A stretch of 36,815 nt of DNA from Candidatus Omnitrophota bacterium (GCA_016196555.1 JACPXL010000033.1:1-36815), one strand, 5' to 3'; shown: positions 7,547-17,647, counted from the stretch's first letter. Notes: generated by a model not told the origin, from the sequence alone. Numbers and translations: made by a program.

Positions 7547-8932
7547 ATGAAAACTTATAAAAATAGTCATAAACTATTGATATTAATAGGCTTATATATT
7601 ATTAATATGACCTATTTGATAGGTATTTCACGGGCGGCCGAGGACGTCAAAATCAAAATTTTGGCTATTAACCCCTCTGAAACCCAAACCCTCAATACGG
7701 AAGTCAGTCATATCCTTCCTCCCGAAGTTTCTCCTGAAGATATTGTCGATAAAGCGGGAATGAGCATTCGCTACAGCCAGGATCACAAAAGTTATCAGAT
7801 TTTTCAAGCTGTTGAGCTTGCTCCCAAAGAAGCAAAAACCATCGTTATCCGCGTCAAAAATGTTTGGACTGTTCCGGACGAAGTTCTTGGCGAACTTAAA
7901 ACGGAACTTGAGAAAAATGTTACGTCACTCCAAGGCACCCAATACGAAGAAACGAGTCAAATGTTTTATGACAAGGTTTTAGAACGGATAACATCCATCG
8001 AAACTGAGCAGGTGAAAGCGATTGGAGTTAAACAGCGGATAGAAATGTACCGTGCTCATATGACAATTGTCAGCGAAATTAAAAAAGATTTGGCTTCGCT
8101 TTTATCGATGCGGCAAATAAAGAATGAACAAACAAATGGTGTGCGGACGGTCAAATTTGTCATTACAGCCAAAAACCCGGCATCAAAAGATGTGACGATG
8201 GATGTTCGAGCCATGCTTCCCAAAGGGATTTTAGGTTCGGACGTGGTTGAAAAACTTGGCTTTGAGTTGCTTTATGATGAACCCCAGAGCAGGTATTTGC
8301 TTCAAAAACAGGAGCTTTTTACTGCAAAGGAAACAAAAAAATATGAAATCATACTGAAAGATATTTGGTTCATTCAGGAATCCGAGTTGGAACTGATACG
8401 AAAGCAAACCGATAAAATCATGCAGCACTTTGCCCAAAGTGCCTATGAGGCATTCGCCAAGCAAATGGGGGATTATATCTATGACTCTCTTGATTCTATC
8501 CTGAAATTGCAGGCGGAAGTCGCTTCTTCGGATGCCATTGATGAACGTATTCGCGCTTTTATTCTGAATTCTGAACGCCTTGAGCTGGTGAAGCAAAAAC
8601 TTAAGGAATTGCAGGATTTACTTCTTGAAATTCCTCTCAAACGCGAGCTTGACGAATTCGATAAAATCCGCCAAGCCGTGAAAGAACTTTCCAAAGTCGT
8701 CGATATTTTGCGCTTAGGTTTTACCCCTGATTTGTCCACCACATGGTGGATTATTTTAGGCGTTATCGCCTTCTTATTTGTTCTTACTGCACTGTTCTAT
8801 TCAACCTGGCTTGTGAAGCTTCAAGAATCCAAGTGGTCCGTAAAGAAAAAGAAAGCGGTAGTTCCTTCAGCTTCTGCCGTTTCCGCAACCTCAACCGAAA
8901 CTCCAAATCAACCAAACAGCAAAGCAGCATAG
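7547..8932 (+). CDS. Exported coiled-coil protein with C-terminal membrane anchor, upstream of ATPase genes
   Basis: The 461-residue protein has an N-terminal signal sequence (hydrophobic about residues 9-25, possible cleavage near SRA|AED). Two related segments follow. Each is a short beta-rich stretch ending in a similar phrase: AKTIVIRVKNVWTVPDEVL in the first, and TKKYEIILKDIWFIQESEL in the second. Each is followed by a long charged helical, probably coiled-coil stretch. One strong transmembrane helix (about residues 399-422, beginning TTWWIILGVIAF) is followed by a basic KKKK patch and a Ser/Ala/Pro-rich tail. The predicted topology is a large periplasmic domain, one membrane anchor and a short cytoplasmic tail. 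It precedes the alpha subunit by 15 bp. I do not recognise the family. Its position suggests a partner of the ATPase or of the giant protein, but it has only one anchor helix and no resemblance to subunit a. Confidence 0.85.
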   Translation: MKTYKNSHKLLILIGLYIINMTYLIGISRAAEDVKIKILAINPSETQTLNTEVSHILPPEVSPEDIVDKAGMSIRYSQDHKSYQIFQAVELAPKEAKTIVIRVKNVWTVPDEVLGELKTELEKNVTSLQGTQYEETSQMFYDKVLERITSIETEQVKAIGVKQRIEMYRAHMTIVSEIKKDLASLLSMRQIKNEQTNGVRTVKFVITAKNPASKDVTMDVRAMLPKGILGSDVVEKLGFELLYDEPQSRYLLQKQELFTAKETKKYEIILKDIWFIQESELELIRKQTDKIMQHFAQSAYEAFAKQMGDYIYDSLDSILKLQAEVASSDAIDERIRAFILNSERLELVKQKLKELQDLLLEIPLKRELDEFDKIRQAVKELSKVVDILRLGFTPDLSTTWWIILGVIAFLFVLTALFYSTWLVKLQESKWSVKKKKAVVPSASAVSATSTETPNQPNSKAA

Positions 8933-8947
8933 GAATGAACGTGTAGC

Positions 8948-10435
8948 ATGGGTGAATTAAAGTATAAAGAGTACGGAACGGTTAAAGCTTCGAGCGGTTG
9001 TATCGCCCTGGTCATTGGCCTGCAAAATTGTTTTCTCGGACAATTGATAAAATTTGGTTATGGGACAGAAGGCATCATTATGGGTTTTGATACGGAGACT
9101 GCCCAAGTCCTGATCGTAAAAGAACATGATCCCGTCACCCCGGGCCATCAAGTTGTCGCCACTCTGGAACCTTTTAATATGCCTGTGGGAGAAGGGTTTG
9201 TGGGACGAATTATTAATCCTCTCGGAGAACCGCTTGATGGGCTCGGTCCGATCAAACAAGATAAATACATTCCTTATTTCAATCAAGCCCCCGCCATTAT
9301 GGATCGCTTAGGACTTTCCGATAGTTTGGAAACCGGAATCAAATTAGTCGATACGATGCTTCCTTTGGGAAAGGGACAACGTTCGTTGATTTTGGGCGAC
9401 AAAATGACGGGAAAAACGACCGTTCTTACGGACATTATGATCAATCAAAAGGGCAAGGATGTCATTTGTATTTATTGCGCGATCGGCAAAACCCGTTCCG
9501 CGCTTGCTCGTGTGGTCGATGTCTTCAAGGATAACGGATGTTTCGATTACACAGTCATTCTTGCAGCGACTGCAAATACTTCACCGGGGCAACAATATTT
9601 AGCGCCCTATGCCGCCTGTTCGATCGGCGAATACTTTATGTATCAGGGCAAGCATGTGTTTGTTGGTTTTGATGATTTTACCAAACATGCGTGGGCTTAT
9701 CGCGAGTTGTCACTTCTCATGCAAGTTCCACCAGGCCGCGACTCTTATCCGGGAGACATTTTTTATTTGCATTCCCGAATGATCGAACGTGCCGCGCGAC
9801 TTGATAAAGCGCATGGGTCCGGATCTATGACTTTCATTCCTGTGGTAGAGCTTTTGGAAGGAGATTTAACAGCCTATGTTCCGACCAATCTTGTTTCCAT
9901 GACCGACGGACAAGTCTTTTTGAGTATGCCTCTATTTAATGAAGGCTTTCGTCCGGCCGTTGACGTCGGTCTTTCTGTGTCGCGCGTAGGAAGCCGTGTG
10001 CAATGGAAAGCCATGAAATCAGTTGCGAAATCACTTCGTCTCGAATTTATTCAATTTAAGGAATTGCTGCGTGTGAGCAAACTTCAAACCGGCGGTCAGT
10101 CGGATGAACTCCGTTCCAAACTCGAACAAGGCCGCATTTTACAGGCGCTATTAACTCAACCTGCCGGTAAGCCCGTGACGATGGAACTCCAAGTCATGAC
10201 TTTCTTTGCCAAAAATGAAGGTTTGCTTAATGAGCTCAATAAAGATCAAGTCGCGGAATTCCAGAAAAACTTAAAAGAATTTACCACGAAGCACGATCCT
10301 TCATTGCTTCCGTTGATCCGTGAACTTAAAGATATGACGGATGAAATCAAACGTCGGACCAAAGAAGTCGTGCAAGCTTTTGTGGCGGATATCAAGAGTC
10401 GTGAACCCAAAGAAGACGATGTTGAAGTTGCTTAA
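8948..10435 (+). CDS. atpA: F-type ATPase subunit alpha, N-terminally shortened
   Basis: The 495-residue protein is a clear F1 alpha subunit, the non-catalytic nucleotide-binding member of the alpha3beta3 head. The P-loop GDKMTGKT is at residues 150-157, followed by the alpha-family stretches PPGRDSYPGDIFYLHSR and ERAARL. The arginine finger is present in SVSRVGS (Arg346, equivalent to E. coli Arg376). That residue is 30 positions earlier than in E. coli. The protein begins directly with the first beta-barrel strand (YGTVKASSG) and lacks the N-terminal segment that normally binds subunit delta. The C-terminal domain is correspondingly long and charged. It is first of the ATPase subunits and is followed by subunit c after 25 bp. 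Bases just before the ATG show only a weak ribosome binding site (AGGAA at 8931-8935). Confidence 0.93.
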   Translation: MGELKYKEYGTVKASSGCIALVIGLQNCFLGQLIKFGYGTEGIIMGFDTETAQVLIVKEHDPVTPGHQVVATLEPFNMPVGEGFVGRIINPLGEPLDGLGPIKQDKYIPYFNQAPAIMDRLGLSDSLETGIKLVDTMLPLGKGQRSLILGDKMTGKTTVLTDIMINQKGKDVICIYCAIGKTRSALARVVDVFKDNGCFDYTVILAATANTSPGQQYLAPYAACSIGEYFMYQGKHVFVGFDDFTKHAWAYRELSLLMQVPPGRDSYPGDIFYLHSRMIERAARLDKAHGSGSMTFIPVVELLEGDLTAYVPTNLVSMTDGQVFLSMPLFNEGFRPAVDVGLSVSRVGSRVQWKAMKSVAKSLRLEFIQFKELLRVSKLQTGGQSDELRSKLEQGRILQALLTQPAGKPVTMELQVMTFFAKNEGLLNELNKDQVAEFQKNLKEFTTKHDPSLLPLIRELKDMTDEIKRRTKEVVQAFVADIKSREPKEDDVEVA

Positions 10436-10460
10436 CGTTTAATTAAGGAGGTGGCAGGCA

Positions 10461-10685
10461 ATGGACTCCCATGCAATGATGCTGGTCGGTGTGATGATGA
10501 CCGCCGTTCTTGGCCCGGCGCTTGTCATCGCGGTGGTGGGTTTTGCCACTGTCAAGGCGCTCGGGAGAAATCCGTCAGCCGCGCCCAAAATTTATTTGGG
10601 GGTCATCTTGATGCTGATTTTTGCGGAAGCGACCTCGGTGATTTCACTGTTGGTCATATTCCAGTTGTTCGGTGCCGGTGCATAA
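10461..10685 (+). CDS. atpE: F-type ATPase subunit c (rotor ring proteolipid)
   Basis: This 74-residue hairpin of two membrane helices forms the rotor ring. The polar loop ALGRNPSAAPK holds Arg36-Asn37-Pro38 in place of the usual R-Q-P. The ion-binding carboxylate is Glu56 in FAEATSVISL. The first helix (about 8-32) has no GxGxGxG packing motif, which most c subunits have, and lacks the Gln typical of sodium-binding rings. Proton binding is therefore more likely, though this cannot be settled here. A strong ribosome binding site (AAGGAGG, 10445-10451) lies upstream of the ATG. The gene sits between alpha and b-delta, an unusual order, since c normally precedes b and follows a. No subunit a gene is adjacent. 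Confidence 0.9.
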   Translation: MDSHAMMLVGVMMTAVLGPALVIAVVGFATVKALGRNPSAAPKIYLGVILMLIFAEATSVISLLVIFQLFGAGA

Positions 10686-10697
10686 GGAGATCATGCG

Positions 10698-11423
10698 ATG
10701 CTTATCGTACAAATTGTTATTTTAAATTTGATTATTTTTACGGGGTTAATTTTATTTTTAAAGAAAATTTTTTATAGCGATACACAAAGCGCGATGAAAC
10801 GTCTGGAAGGTGTCTACCAAGACCTTTTACGCAAGCAAAAGGATCTGATGCAAAAAATTGAGGCGGCTGAAAAAGAGTACGCCCAAAAAAAAGAAGAAGC
10901 CATCAAAGTTGCGGACAAATTGAAATCTGATGCCATGAATGAAATGCGCGAAAAAAAGGATGAATTGCTCAAAGGGGCTAAGGCTCAGGCAGAAGAAGTG
11001 ATTACCAAAGCACGGGCGTCGACGGATGAATATTATAAGAAAATCGAGCAAGAAATGAGCCGTAAGATGATTGAGACAGCGGCAGGTTTAATCGGCGGTG
11101 CTCTCAGTCAAAAAACATGCATGGTACTCCATGCTTCTCTGATTAAGGAATTTCTCGAAAGAGGAAAGGAATTCGATTTGTCGAGCGTGGGCGGAACGGT
11201 AGATCAATTGACCGTGCGCACGGCTTTCCCTTTGACGAAAGAGGAAAGTGACAAGTTGACGGCGCTGATGACGCAAAAATTGAATCGCGGCATCAAGATT
11301 GAAGAAGTCGTGGATTCCACGGCGATTGCAGGCATTATTTTGCTTTTCGGAACTCTGATTCTTGACGGAAGTTTGGCCAATTATGTCCGGGATGCCGCCG
11401 AAAAAGCAAAGCAGGATGCCTAA
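10698..11423 (+). CDS. atpFH: F-type ATPase b-delta fusion (peripheral stalk)
   Basis: The 241-residue protein starts with one membrane helix (about 2-23). A long charged helix follows, rich in K/E/A, as in subunit b. The region around HASLIKEFLER matches the end of b. Residues about 170-241 resemble the C-terminal domain of subunit delta (VRTAFPLTKEESDKL, then LDGSLANYVRDAA). The N-terminal six-helix domain of delta, which holds the tips of the alpha subunits, has no room here. Known actinobacterial b-delta fusions are nearly twice as long because they keep it. The gene is 12 bp after c and 21 bp before gamma. The fusion call rests on reading the two halves by eye. Confidence 0.82.
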   Translation: MLIVQIVILNLIIFTGLILFLKKIFYSDTQSAMKRLEGVYQDLLRKQKDLMQKIEAAEKEYAQKKEEAIKVADKLKSDAMNEMREKKDELLKGAKAQAEEVITKARASTDEYYKKIEQEMSRKMIETAAGLIGGALSQKTCMVLHASLIKEFLERGKEFDLSSVGGTVDQLTVRTAFPLTKEESDKLTALMTQKLNRGIKIEEVVDSTAIAGIILLFGTLILDGSLANYVRDAAEKAKQDA

Positions 11424-11444
11424 ATAAAGAACACGAGGAATTGA

Positions 11445-12326
11445 ATGGGAAAAACCGCAAAAATTAAAGGCGATTTGGATGACGTAGAAGCTATCCTTGA
11501 AATTATCAGTATTTTGAAGGATGTTTCGACGAACCGGTTTTTTACATTCGCTCAGCAAAAAGATGACTTTGGGAAATTTTTGGAACTCTTCCTTATTTTT
11601 TTTAACATGCTCGAATCCGTGGAAACCGATTGCCCGTTGGTTCGCAATAATTATCCGGGAATGGATCTTGTGGTCATTACTTCAGAATCAAGCTTTATGG
11701 CCCAGCTCAATTCCAAAGTCTGTTCAGCGGCGATGAAGGAATTAGAAAAAAATCCTAATGCTCAGGTCGTTTGCGTAGGGTACCGCGGAGCGGATCGAAT
11801 GAGAAGTCTTGGAATAAAGCTGGCAAAGGTTTACGAAAATATTGAAAAAATAGGAAGGTATCAAGCGGCTCTTGCCGTGCGCGACCATCTAATCGACCGG
11901 ATTATGAGTGGGGAATCCGGCAAAGCCACCTGCGTGTATGTTTGGGCGAAAAGTTTTAACATTTTAAAGCCTCGCTCCGTGAAGCTTCTCCCGGCTGAAG
12001 AATTGTTGGCAGCGCCCGAAGAAGAAGGGGGGAGCGGCGGCGGAACTCTTGCGGCGAAAAGGCAAAAGTTTATCGCCGAATCGAGTATTGACGGCTTAAT
12101 GAAAGTGCTTGCGGATATTTGGGTTTCTTGCCGGTTGTTTGAAATGATATCAGATTCTTTGTTGGCTGAAGCAGCCGCCCAAGCGCAGCAGCTTGAATCT
12201 GCCATGGAAGGTTTATCGAAAGAGAAAAAAGGGTTAGTGTTAGGTTTTAAAAAAGCAAGCCGCGGAGATTTAAACAAAGCCATGCGTGAAGTTTTCACAT
12301 CATCAAAAATTTGCCGGAAAAGGTGA
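11445..12326 (+). CDS. atpG: F-type ATPase subunit gamma-like (rotor shaft)
   Basis: The 293-residue protein fits subunit gamma in length and position, between the stalk and beta. The N-terminal helix (IKGDLDDVEAILEIISILKDV) parallels the gamma start, where IKxRI...K.TxKIT..M is usual. VVITSESSFMAQLNSKV corresponds to the conserved SDRGLCGG-N segment but has lost the Gly-Leu-Cys-Gly core. The C-terminal helix (AQQLESAMEGLSKEKKG...KASRGDLNKAMREVF) matches the region that reaches up through the head. A Gly/Glu-rich insert (PEEEGGSGGG) lies near residues 188-198. The protein is clearly divergent from housekeeping gamma. It is 9 bp before beta. Confidence 0.8.
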   Translation: MGKTAKIKGDLDDVEAILEIISILKDVSTNRFFTFAQQKDDFGKFLELFLIFFNMLESVETDCPLVRNNYPGMDLVVITSESSFMAQLNSKVCSAAMKELEKNPNAQVVCVGYRGADRMRSLGIKLAKVYENIEKIGRYQAALAVRDHLIDRIMSGESGKATCVYVWAKSFNILKPRSVKLLPAEELLAAPEEEGGSGGGTLAAKRQKFIAESSIDGLMKVLADIWVSCRLFEMISDSLLAEAAAQAQQLESAMEGLSKEKKGLVLGFKKASRGDLNKAMREVFTSSKICRKR

Positions 12327-12331
12327 GGTAA

Positions 12332-13750
<1,419 letters not shown>

Positions 13751-13758
13751 GGTCCGCC

Positions 13759-15975
13759 ATGAACAGTCCCATGGAAAAGACCGGTTATAAAATCCTATTG
13801 CAGTCGGGCAGTGTCGCCAAGGAAGACCTTGACCGGGTGTTTCAGGAATCCGAGTCTTCCGAAAATTCCTTTTCCGAGCTCCTTGTGCAATGGGGAGTGA
13901 TCAAAGAAAATCAAATGCTCGAGCTTTATTCCAAAAACCTCGGCATCCCGATTATTAATCTCAAGACAGCGTCGGTAGATCCGGCTGTACTCGCAAAAGT
14001 TCCGATAAAATTTCCGACCTATTATAAGTTTTTTCCTGTAAAACTTCAGAACCGGAAACTTACCATTGCTGTGTCCAAATTAATGGAAGTTCATACGGTT
14101 GATGAAATCCGGTTCGGGCTGGGTTATGAAATCGAAACCGTGTTTGCCTTGGGAAAAGATATCGAAGAAATGATCAACCGCCATTACGGCTTGGCGGCGG
14201 ATACTGTAGAAAAAATTTTAACCCAGCAAATTAGCGGCGGCGAAACGCCGGTAGCGGTACCGTCCGAAGATTTGGAAGATATAGGACGTCTTGCGGATGC
14301 ACCTTCCGTGGTTCAGCTGGTAAATCAAATTATCTTTGAAGCCTTTAAAAAACGGGCCAGTGATATTCATCTTGAGCCTTACCGGGGAAAAGTGCGGCTG
14401 CGTTACCGTATCGATGGAGAGCTTCACGAACAGCGGGTGCCTCCTGAGATGAAAAAGTTTTTTATGGCGATTATCTCCCGGGTCAAAATCATGGCGAATT
14501 TGAATATCGTCGAAAGACGATTGCCTCAGGATGGGAAAGCCCGGGTGAAGACTCAAAATCAAAATCTTGACCTGCGTATTTCCTCTATCCCGACGCCGCA
14601 TGGAGAAAGCATGGTCATTCGCATTCTGCCCAGCAATATGGTTATCCGACTGGAAGACCTGGGCTTTCATGCCACACACCTTAAAACATTCCGCGAATTG
14701 ATCGAAAAACCGCACGGCATTATTTTTGTGACCGGCCCCACCGGAAGCGGTAAAAGCACAAGCTTGTATGCGGGCCTTCAATCGATTAATACCAGCGAAC
14801 GTAAAATTATCACGATTGAAGATCCGGTTGAATATGAGCTTGAGGGAATCACCCAGCTTCAAGTGAATCCGGAAATCGGACTCAATTTTGCCCGCGGCCT
14901 GCGAAGCATGTTGCGTCATGATCCGGATGTGATGATGGTGGGGGAGGTCCGTGATTTGGAGACCGCGGATATTGCGATCCGGGTCGCGTTGACCGGGCAC
15001 TTGGTGATGTCGACGCTGCACACCAATGACGCTGCGAGCGGAGCCACAAGGTTACTTGATATCGGCGTGGAACCATTTTTGGTGGCATCAAGCGTTATTG
15101 CTTTTATTGCCCAGCGCCTTGTCCGTGTGATTTGCCCTTACTGCAAAAAAGAAAATCCCGAAGTTCTGGCCGAAGTCAAAGAGCGCATTGTGCGGGAGTT
15201 AAAACTTCCTCACATGGATTTTCCCGTTTATGAAGGCCATGGATGCGATGAATGCCATGGCACCGGATTTTCAGGCCGGACGGCCATTCATGAATTTCTT
15301 CTTGTCGGGCCTCAAATTAGAAAGCTGATTTTCCGGCGTACTCCTTCCGAACACATTAAAGCCAAAGCCATGGAGCTGGGAATGACTTCGCTCCGGCAAG
15401 ATGGCTGGCGAAAAGTCCTGGAAGGACTGACCACACCGGAAGAAATTCTTCAAGTAACCCCTCCGGATGAATTTGAACATCACCTTACGAGCGCGCCCGA
15501 GGAGGATAAACACAAAAATGGAATGTTATTTTCTATGGTGCCGGGAAATAAAGTTAAGATTGAAGGACCGGTTTCTCAATCCTTTTTGGAAAAAAGAAGT
15601 TATCCCAGGATCAAGGTTAAAGTGCCGGTAAAATATCAAATCATTCACAAAGATGAGGAAAGTAAAAAGAAGGAAGAATATCGCCGCCGCGGCAAGATCG
15701 CGCAAAGCGAAGACCTTAGTGCGAGCGGGGTAGCTTTTTTGGTGCCGGAAATCCTGACGAGCGGCACCATGCTTGAAATGCAAATCGAACTTTCGGACAG
15801 TGAAGGAGCCATCGAATGTATCGGGAAGGTCGTTCGTCAAATTCAGCTTGAAGGCAAACCTGAGGATTCAGAATATGGGTTCATGGTTGCGGCGACATTT
15901 CTGGCAATCGCCAGCGGGGATCGGATGCGGATCGAGCGTTTTTGCCGGGAGAAAGGATTAAGTGAAAAAGTATAA
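13759..15975 (+). CDS. gspE: T2SS assembly ATPase GspE with C-terminal PilZ domain
   Basis: The 738-residue protein powers pseudopilus assembly from the cytoplasm. It has an N-terminal GspE_N/MshEN-type region (about 8-140). The ATPase core has Walker A GPTGSGKS (326-333), an Asp box, Walker B VMMVGE (391-396) and STLHTND. A four-Cys zinc site is formed by CPYC (459-462) and CDEC (496-499). The usual family length is about 560-570 residues. The extra about 130 residues at the C-terminus read as a PilZ domain: RSYPR (613-617) fits RxxxR, and DLSASG (652-657) fits [D/N]xSxxG, the two halves of the cyclic-di-GMP site. Secretion may therefore be controlled directly by c-di-GMP. It is 8 bp after beta and overlaps GspF by 14 bp. 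Confidence 0.93.
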   Translation: MNSPMEKTGYKILLQSGSVAKEDLDRVFQESESSENSFSELLVQWGVIKENQMLELYSKNLGIPIINLKTASVDPAVLAKVPIKFPTYYKFFPVKLQNRKLTIAVSKLMEVHTVDEIRFGLGYEIETVFALGKDIEEMINRHYGLAADTVEKILTQQISGGETPVAVPSEDLEDIGRLADAPSVVQLVNQIIFEAFKKRASDIHLEPYRGKVRLRYRIDGELHEQRVPPEMKKFFMAIISRVKIMANLNIVERRLPQDGKARVKTQNQNLDLRISSIPTPHGESMVIRILPSNMVIRLEDLGFHATHLKTFRELIEKPHGIIFVTGPTGSGKSTSLYAGLQSINTSERKIITIEDPVEYELEGITQLQVNPEIGLNFARGLRSMLRHDPDVMMVGEVRDLETADIAIRVALTGHLVMSTLHTNDAASGATRLLDIGVEPFLVASSVIAFIAQRLVRVICPYCKKENPEVLAEVKERIVRELKLPHMDFPVYEGHGCDECHGTGFSGRTAIHEFLLVGPQIRKLIFRRTPSEHIKAKAMELGMTSLRQDGWRKVLEGLTTPEEILQVTPPDEFEHHLTSAPEEDKHKNGMLFSMVPGNKVKIEGPVSQSFLEKRSYPRIKVKVPVKYQIIHKDEESKKKEEYRRRGKIAQSEDLSASGVAFLVPEILTSGTMLEMQIELSDSEGAIECIGKVVRQIQLEGKPEDSEYGFMVAATFLAIASGDRMRIERFCREKGLSEKV
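15589..15963 (+). other. PilZ domain fused to GspE (c-di-GMP-binding motifs)
   Basis: Residues about 611-735 of the GspE protein carry both ligand-contact motifs of PilZ domains (RxxxR, then DxSxxG 35 residues later), with a charged insert (KDEESKKKEEYRRR) between them. Both motifs are intact, so nucleotide binding is predicted, not merely fold similarity. Confidence 0.8.
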
Positions 15976-17179
15976 ATACCGTGCGAAAAAAGGCCCGGAA
16001 CAAACGGTGGAAGGGATTATTGCCGCGGAATCTCAGGATGATGCTATCGACAAAATTAATGAAATGGGCCTTTTCCCCGTGGCCGTGGATGAGGATGGAA
16101 TCCGCAATCCTTCCGGGCGTCTGCCTTCATTCTCCAAAAATAAATTAAAACCGCGCGAAATCATCACCTTTTACCGCCAGCTCGGCAAACTCATCAAATC
16201 CGGCGTTCCGATTTTGCAGGCGATAACCGCTTTTACCGATCAATCCACAGCGCCCAAATTGAAGACGATACTGGAACGGATACGTCATGTTGTCAGTCAA
16301 GGCCAGACACTTTCCACCGCGCTGACGGAACATCCGGCTGCATTCTCGGTTTTTGATGTCGCCCTTATTCAGGCCGGGGAAGCTGCCGGTCATTTGGACG
16401 AATCGCTTTTGCGGATTGCGGATTACCGTATGCAGCAAGATGCGCTTGTTTCAAAAATAAAAATGGCGCTGGCGTACCCGTTGTTCATTCTCACCATGGG
16501 AATTCTGGCGGTAATTTTCATGCTGACTTATGTGGTTCCGAAGTTCAGCAGCCTTTTTGCCGATTTTGGGCAAAAATTGCCGGCCATCACCCGTATCCTT
16601 ATTGCCATAAGCCATTTGCTGCAGCATTACGGCGGATGGCTTTTGATTGTTTTGATTTTGGGCTATGCCTTGGGCAAAAAGCTGTTATCCCTTCCTTCGG
16701 AAAGAAAAAAAATTCATCGTTCTTATCTCAAAATACCCTATTGGGGGGAACTCTATCTTAAGGTGGAAATCTCAAGATTTGTTCGAACCTTAGCTTTGCT
16801 CCTAAAAAACGGCATTCCTATTTTGAATGCCCTGCAAATAGCCCTGCCGGTGATCCGTAATGAGGCCGTAAGACAAGATGCACAAGCCTGTTATGAAGCA
16901 GTACAAAATGGCCGATATTTAAGTGACGGCTTAAAGAAGTCCAGGCTGTTTCCGCCGCTTCTGATTCAGCTTGTTGCTCTGGGCGAAGAATCGGGACGGC
17001 TAGACGAAACCTTGCTGGATGTTTCGGACTGGTACGAACAGGACACCGTCGAATCATTGGCCGTTGCCACTCGCTTGCTGGAACCGCTCGTGATTCTGGC
17101 GGTAGGTTTGGTTTTGGGATTTTTTATTATCGCAATTCTTCTTCCAGTTTTCAGTATTGATATGCTGGTGGATAGTTGA
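15962..17179 (+). CDS. gspF: T2SS inner-membrane platform protein GspF
   Basis: The 405-residue protein has the GspF/PilC layout. A short N-terminal segment (YKYRAKKGPEQTVEGIIAAES) is followed by two copies of the helical T2SSF domain: FYRQLGKLIKSGVPILQA in the first, and FVRTLALLLKNGIPILNAL in the second. Membrane helices lie near residues 168-195, 215-240 and 372-397. It is the platform around which GspE drives the pseudopilus. The start is GTG at 15962 inside the end of gspE, supported by AAAGGA at 15952-15957. It overlaps the preceding stop by 14 bp, as in tight translational coupling, and gspG starts 17 bp after its end. Confidence 0.93.
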   Translation: MKKYKYRAKKGPEQTVEGIIAAESQDDAIDKINEMGLFPVAVDEDGIRNPSGRLPSFSKNKLKPREIITFYRQLGKLIKSGVPILQAITAFTDQSTAPKLKTILERIRHVVSQGQTLSTALTEHPAAFSVFDVALIQAGEAAGHLDESLLRIADYRMQQDALVSKIKMALAYPLFILTMGILAVIFMLTYVVPKFSSLFADFGQKLPAITRILIAISHLLQHYGGWLLIVLILGYALGKKLLSLPSERKKIHRSYLKIPYWGELYLKVEISRFVRTLALLLKNGIPILNALQIALPVIRNEAVRQDAQACYEAVQNGRYLSDGLKKSRLFPPLLIQLVALGEESGRLDETLLDVSDWYEQDTVESLAVATRLLEPLVILAVGLVLGFFIIAILLPVFSIDMLVDS

Positions 17180-17196
17180 TCATGAAGGAGGGAATG

Positions 17197-17637
17197 ATGA
17201 GGTACAGGATCGAAGTGATAAAAAATAATCGTGGTTTTAGCCTTATTGAGATCATTCTGGTGGTTGTCATTATTGCGACCTTATCCGCGATGGTTGTGCC
17301 GCGCCTTTTGGGCCGCTCCGATCAAGCGCGCGTTGCAGCCGCCAAAGCGGATGTGGATGTGAATATTCCGACAGCGCTAAAGCTTTACGAGTTGGACAAT
17401 GGATTTTTTCCTACCACCGAGCAGGGACTAAAAGCCCTGCTTAAAAAGTCAGCTATGGAGCCTGTTCCTCAAAATTGGAATGGGCCGTATTTAGAAAAAA
17501 CTCCTTTAGATCCCTGGGGCAAAATCTATCAGTATCAGTCTCCCGGAACGCATCGGCCGCATGATTATGATCTCTATTCGCAGGGGAAAAATCCCAAAGC
17601 GGACAAGGTTGATGATGATATTGTCAACTGGGAATAA
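17197..17637 (+). CDS. gspG: T2SS major pseudopilin GspG
   Basis: The 146-residue protein is a type II pseudopilin. A short basic leader (MRYRIEVIKNNRG) is followed by the prepilin-peptidase site G|FSLIE with Glu at +5 and a hydrophobic helix. The C-terminal signature LDPWGKIYQYQSPGTHRP...YDLYS and the DDIVNWE ending are typical of GspG, the major subunit with a calcium site. This separates the system from type IV pili. I chose ATG 17197 because AAGGAGG (17185-17191) sits 5 nt before it. Longer starts from TTG 17176 or ATG 17182 would place this ribosome binding site inside the gene. Confidence 0.94.
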   Translation: MRYRIEVIKNNRGFSLIEIILVVVIIATLSAMVVPRLLGRSDQARVAAAKADVDVNIPTALKLYELDNGFFPTTEQGLKALLKKSAMEPVPQNWNGPYLEKTPLDPWGKIYQYQSPGTHRPHDYDLYSQGKNPKADKVDDDIVNWE

Positions 17638-17647
17638 TGCTGGAACC

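Noticed and set aside
7547-8932. The 461-residue protein as the missing ATPase subunit a.
   Set aside because: Subunit a needs five or six membrane helices and an essential Arg in a late helix; this protein has a signal sequence and only one anchor helix.
10451-10777. Open frame of 108 codons overlapping subunit c in another frame.
   Set aside because: It is Cys/Gly/Arg-rich without domains and begins inside the ribosome binding region of subunit c, which has a proper start and family features.
14218-15021. Minus-strand open frame of 267 codons opposite gspE.
   Set aside because: It is His/Arg-rich shadow sequence of a clear GspE ATPase coding frame.
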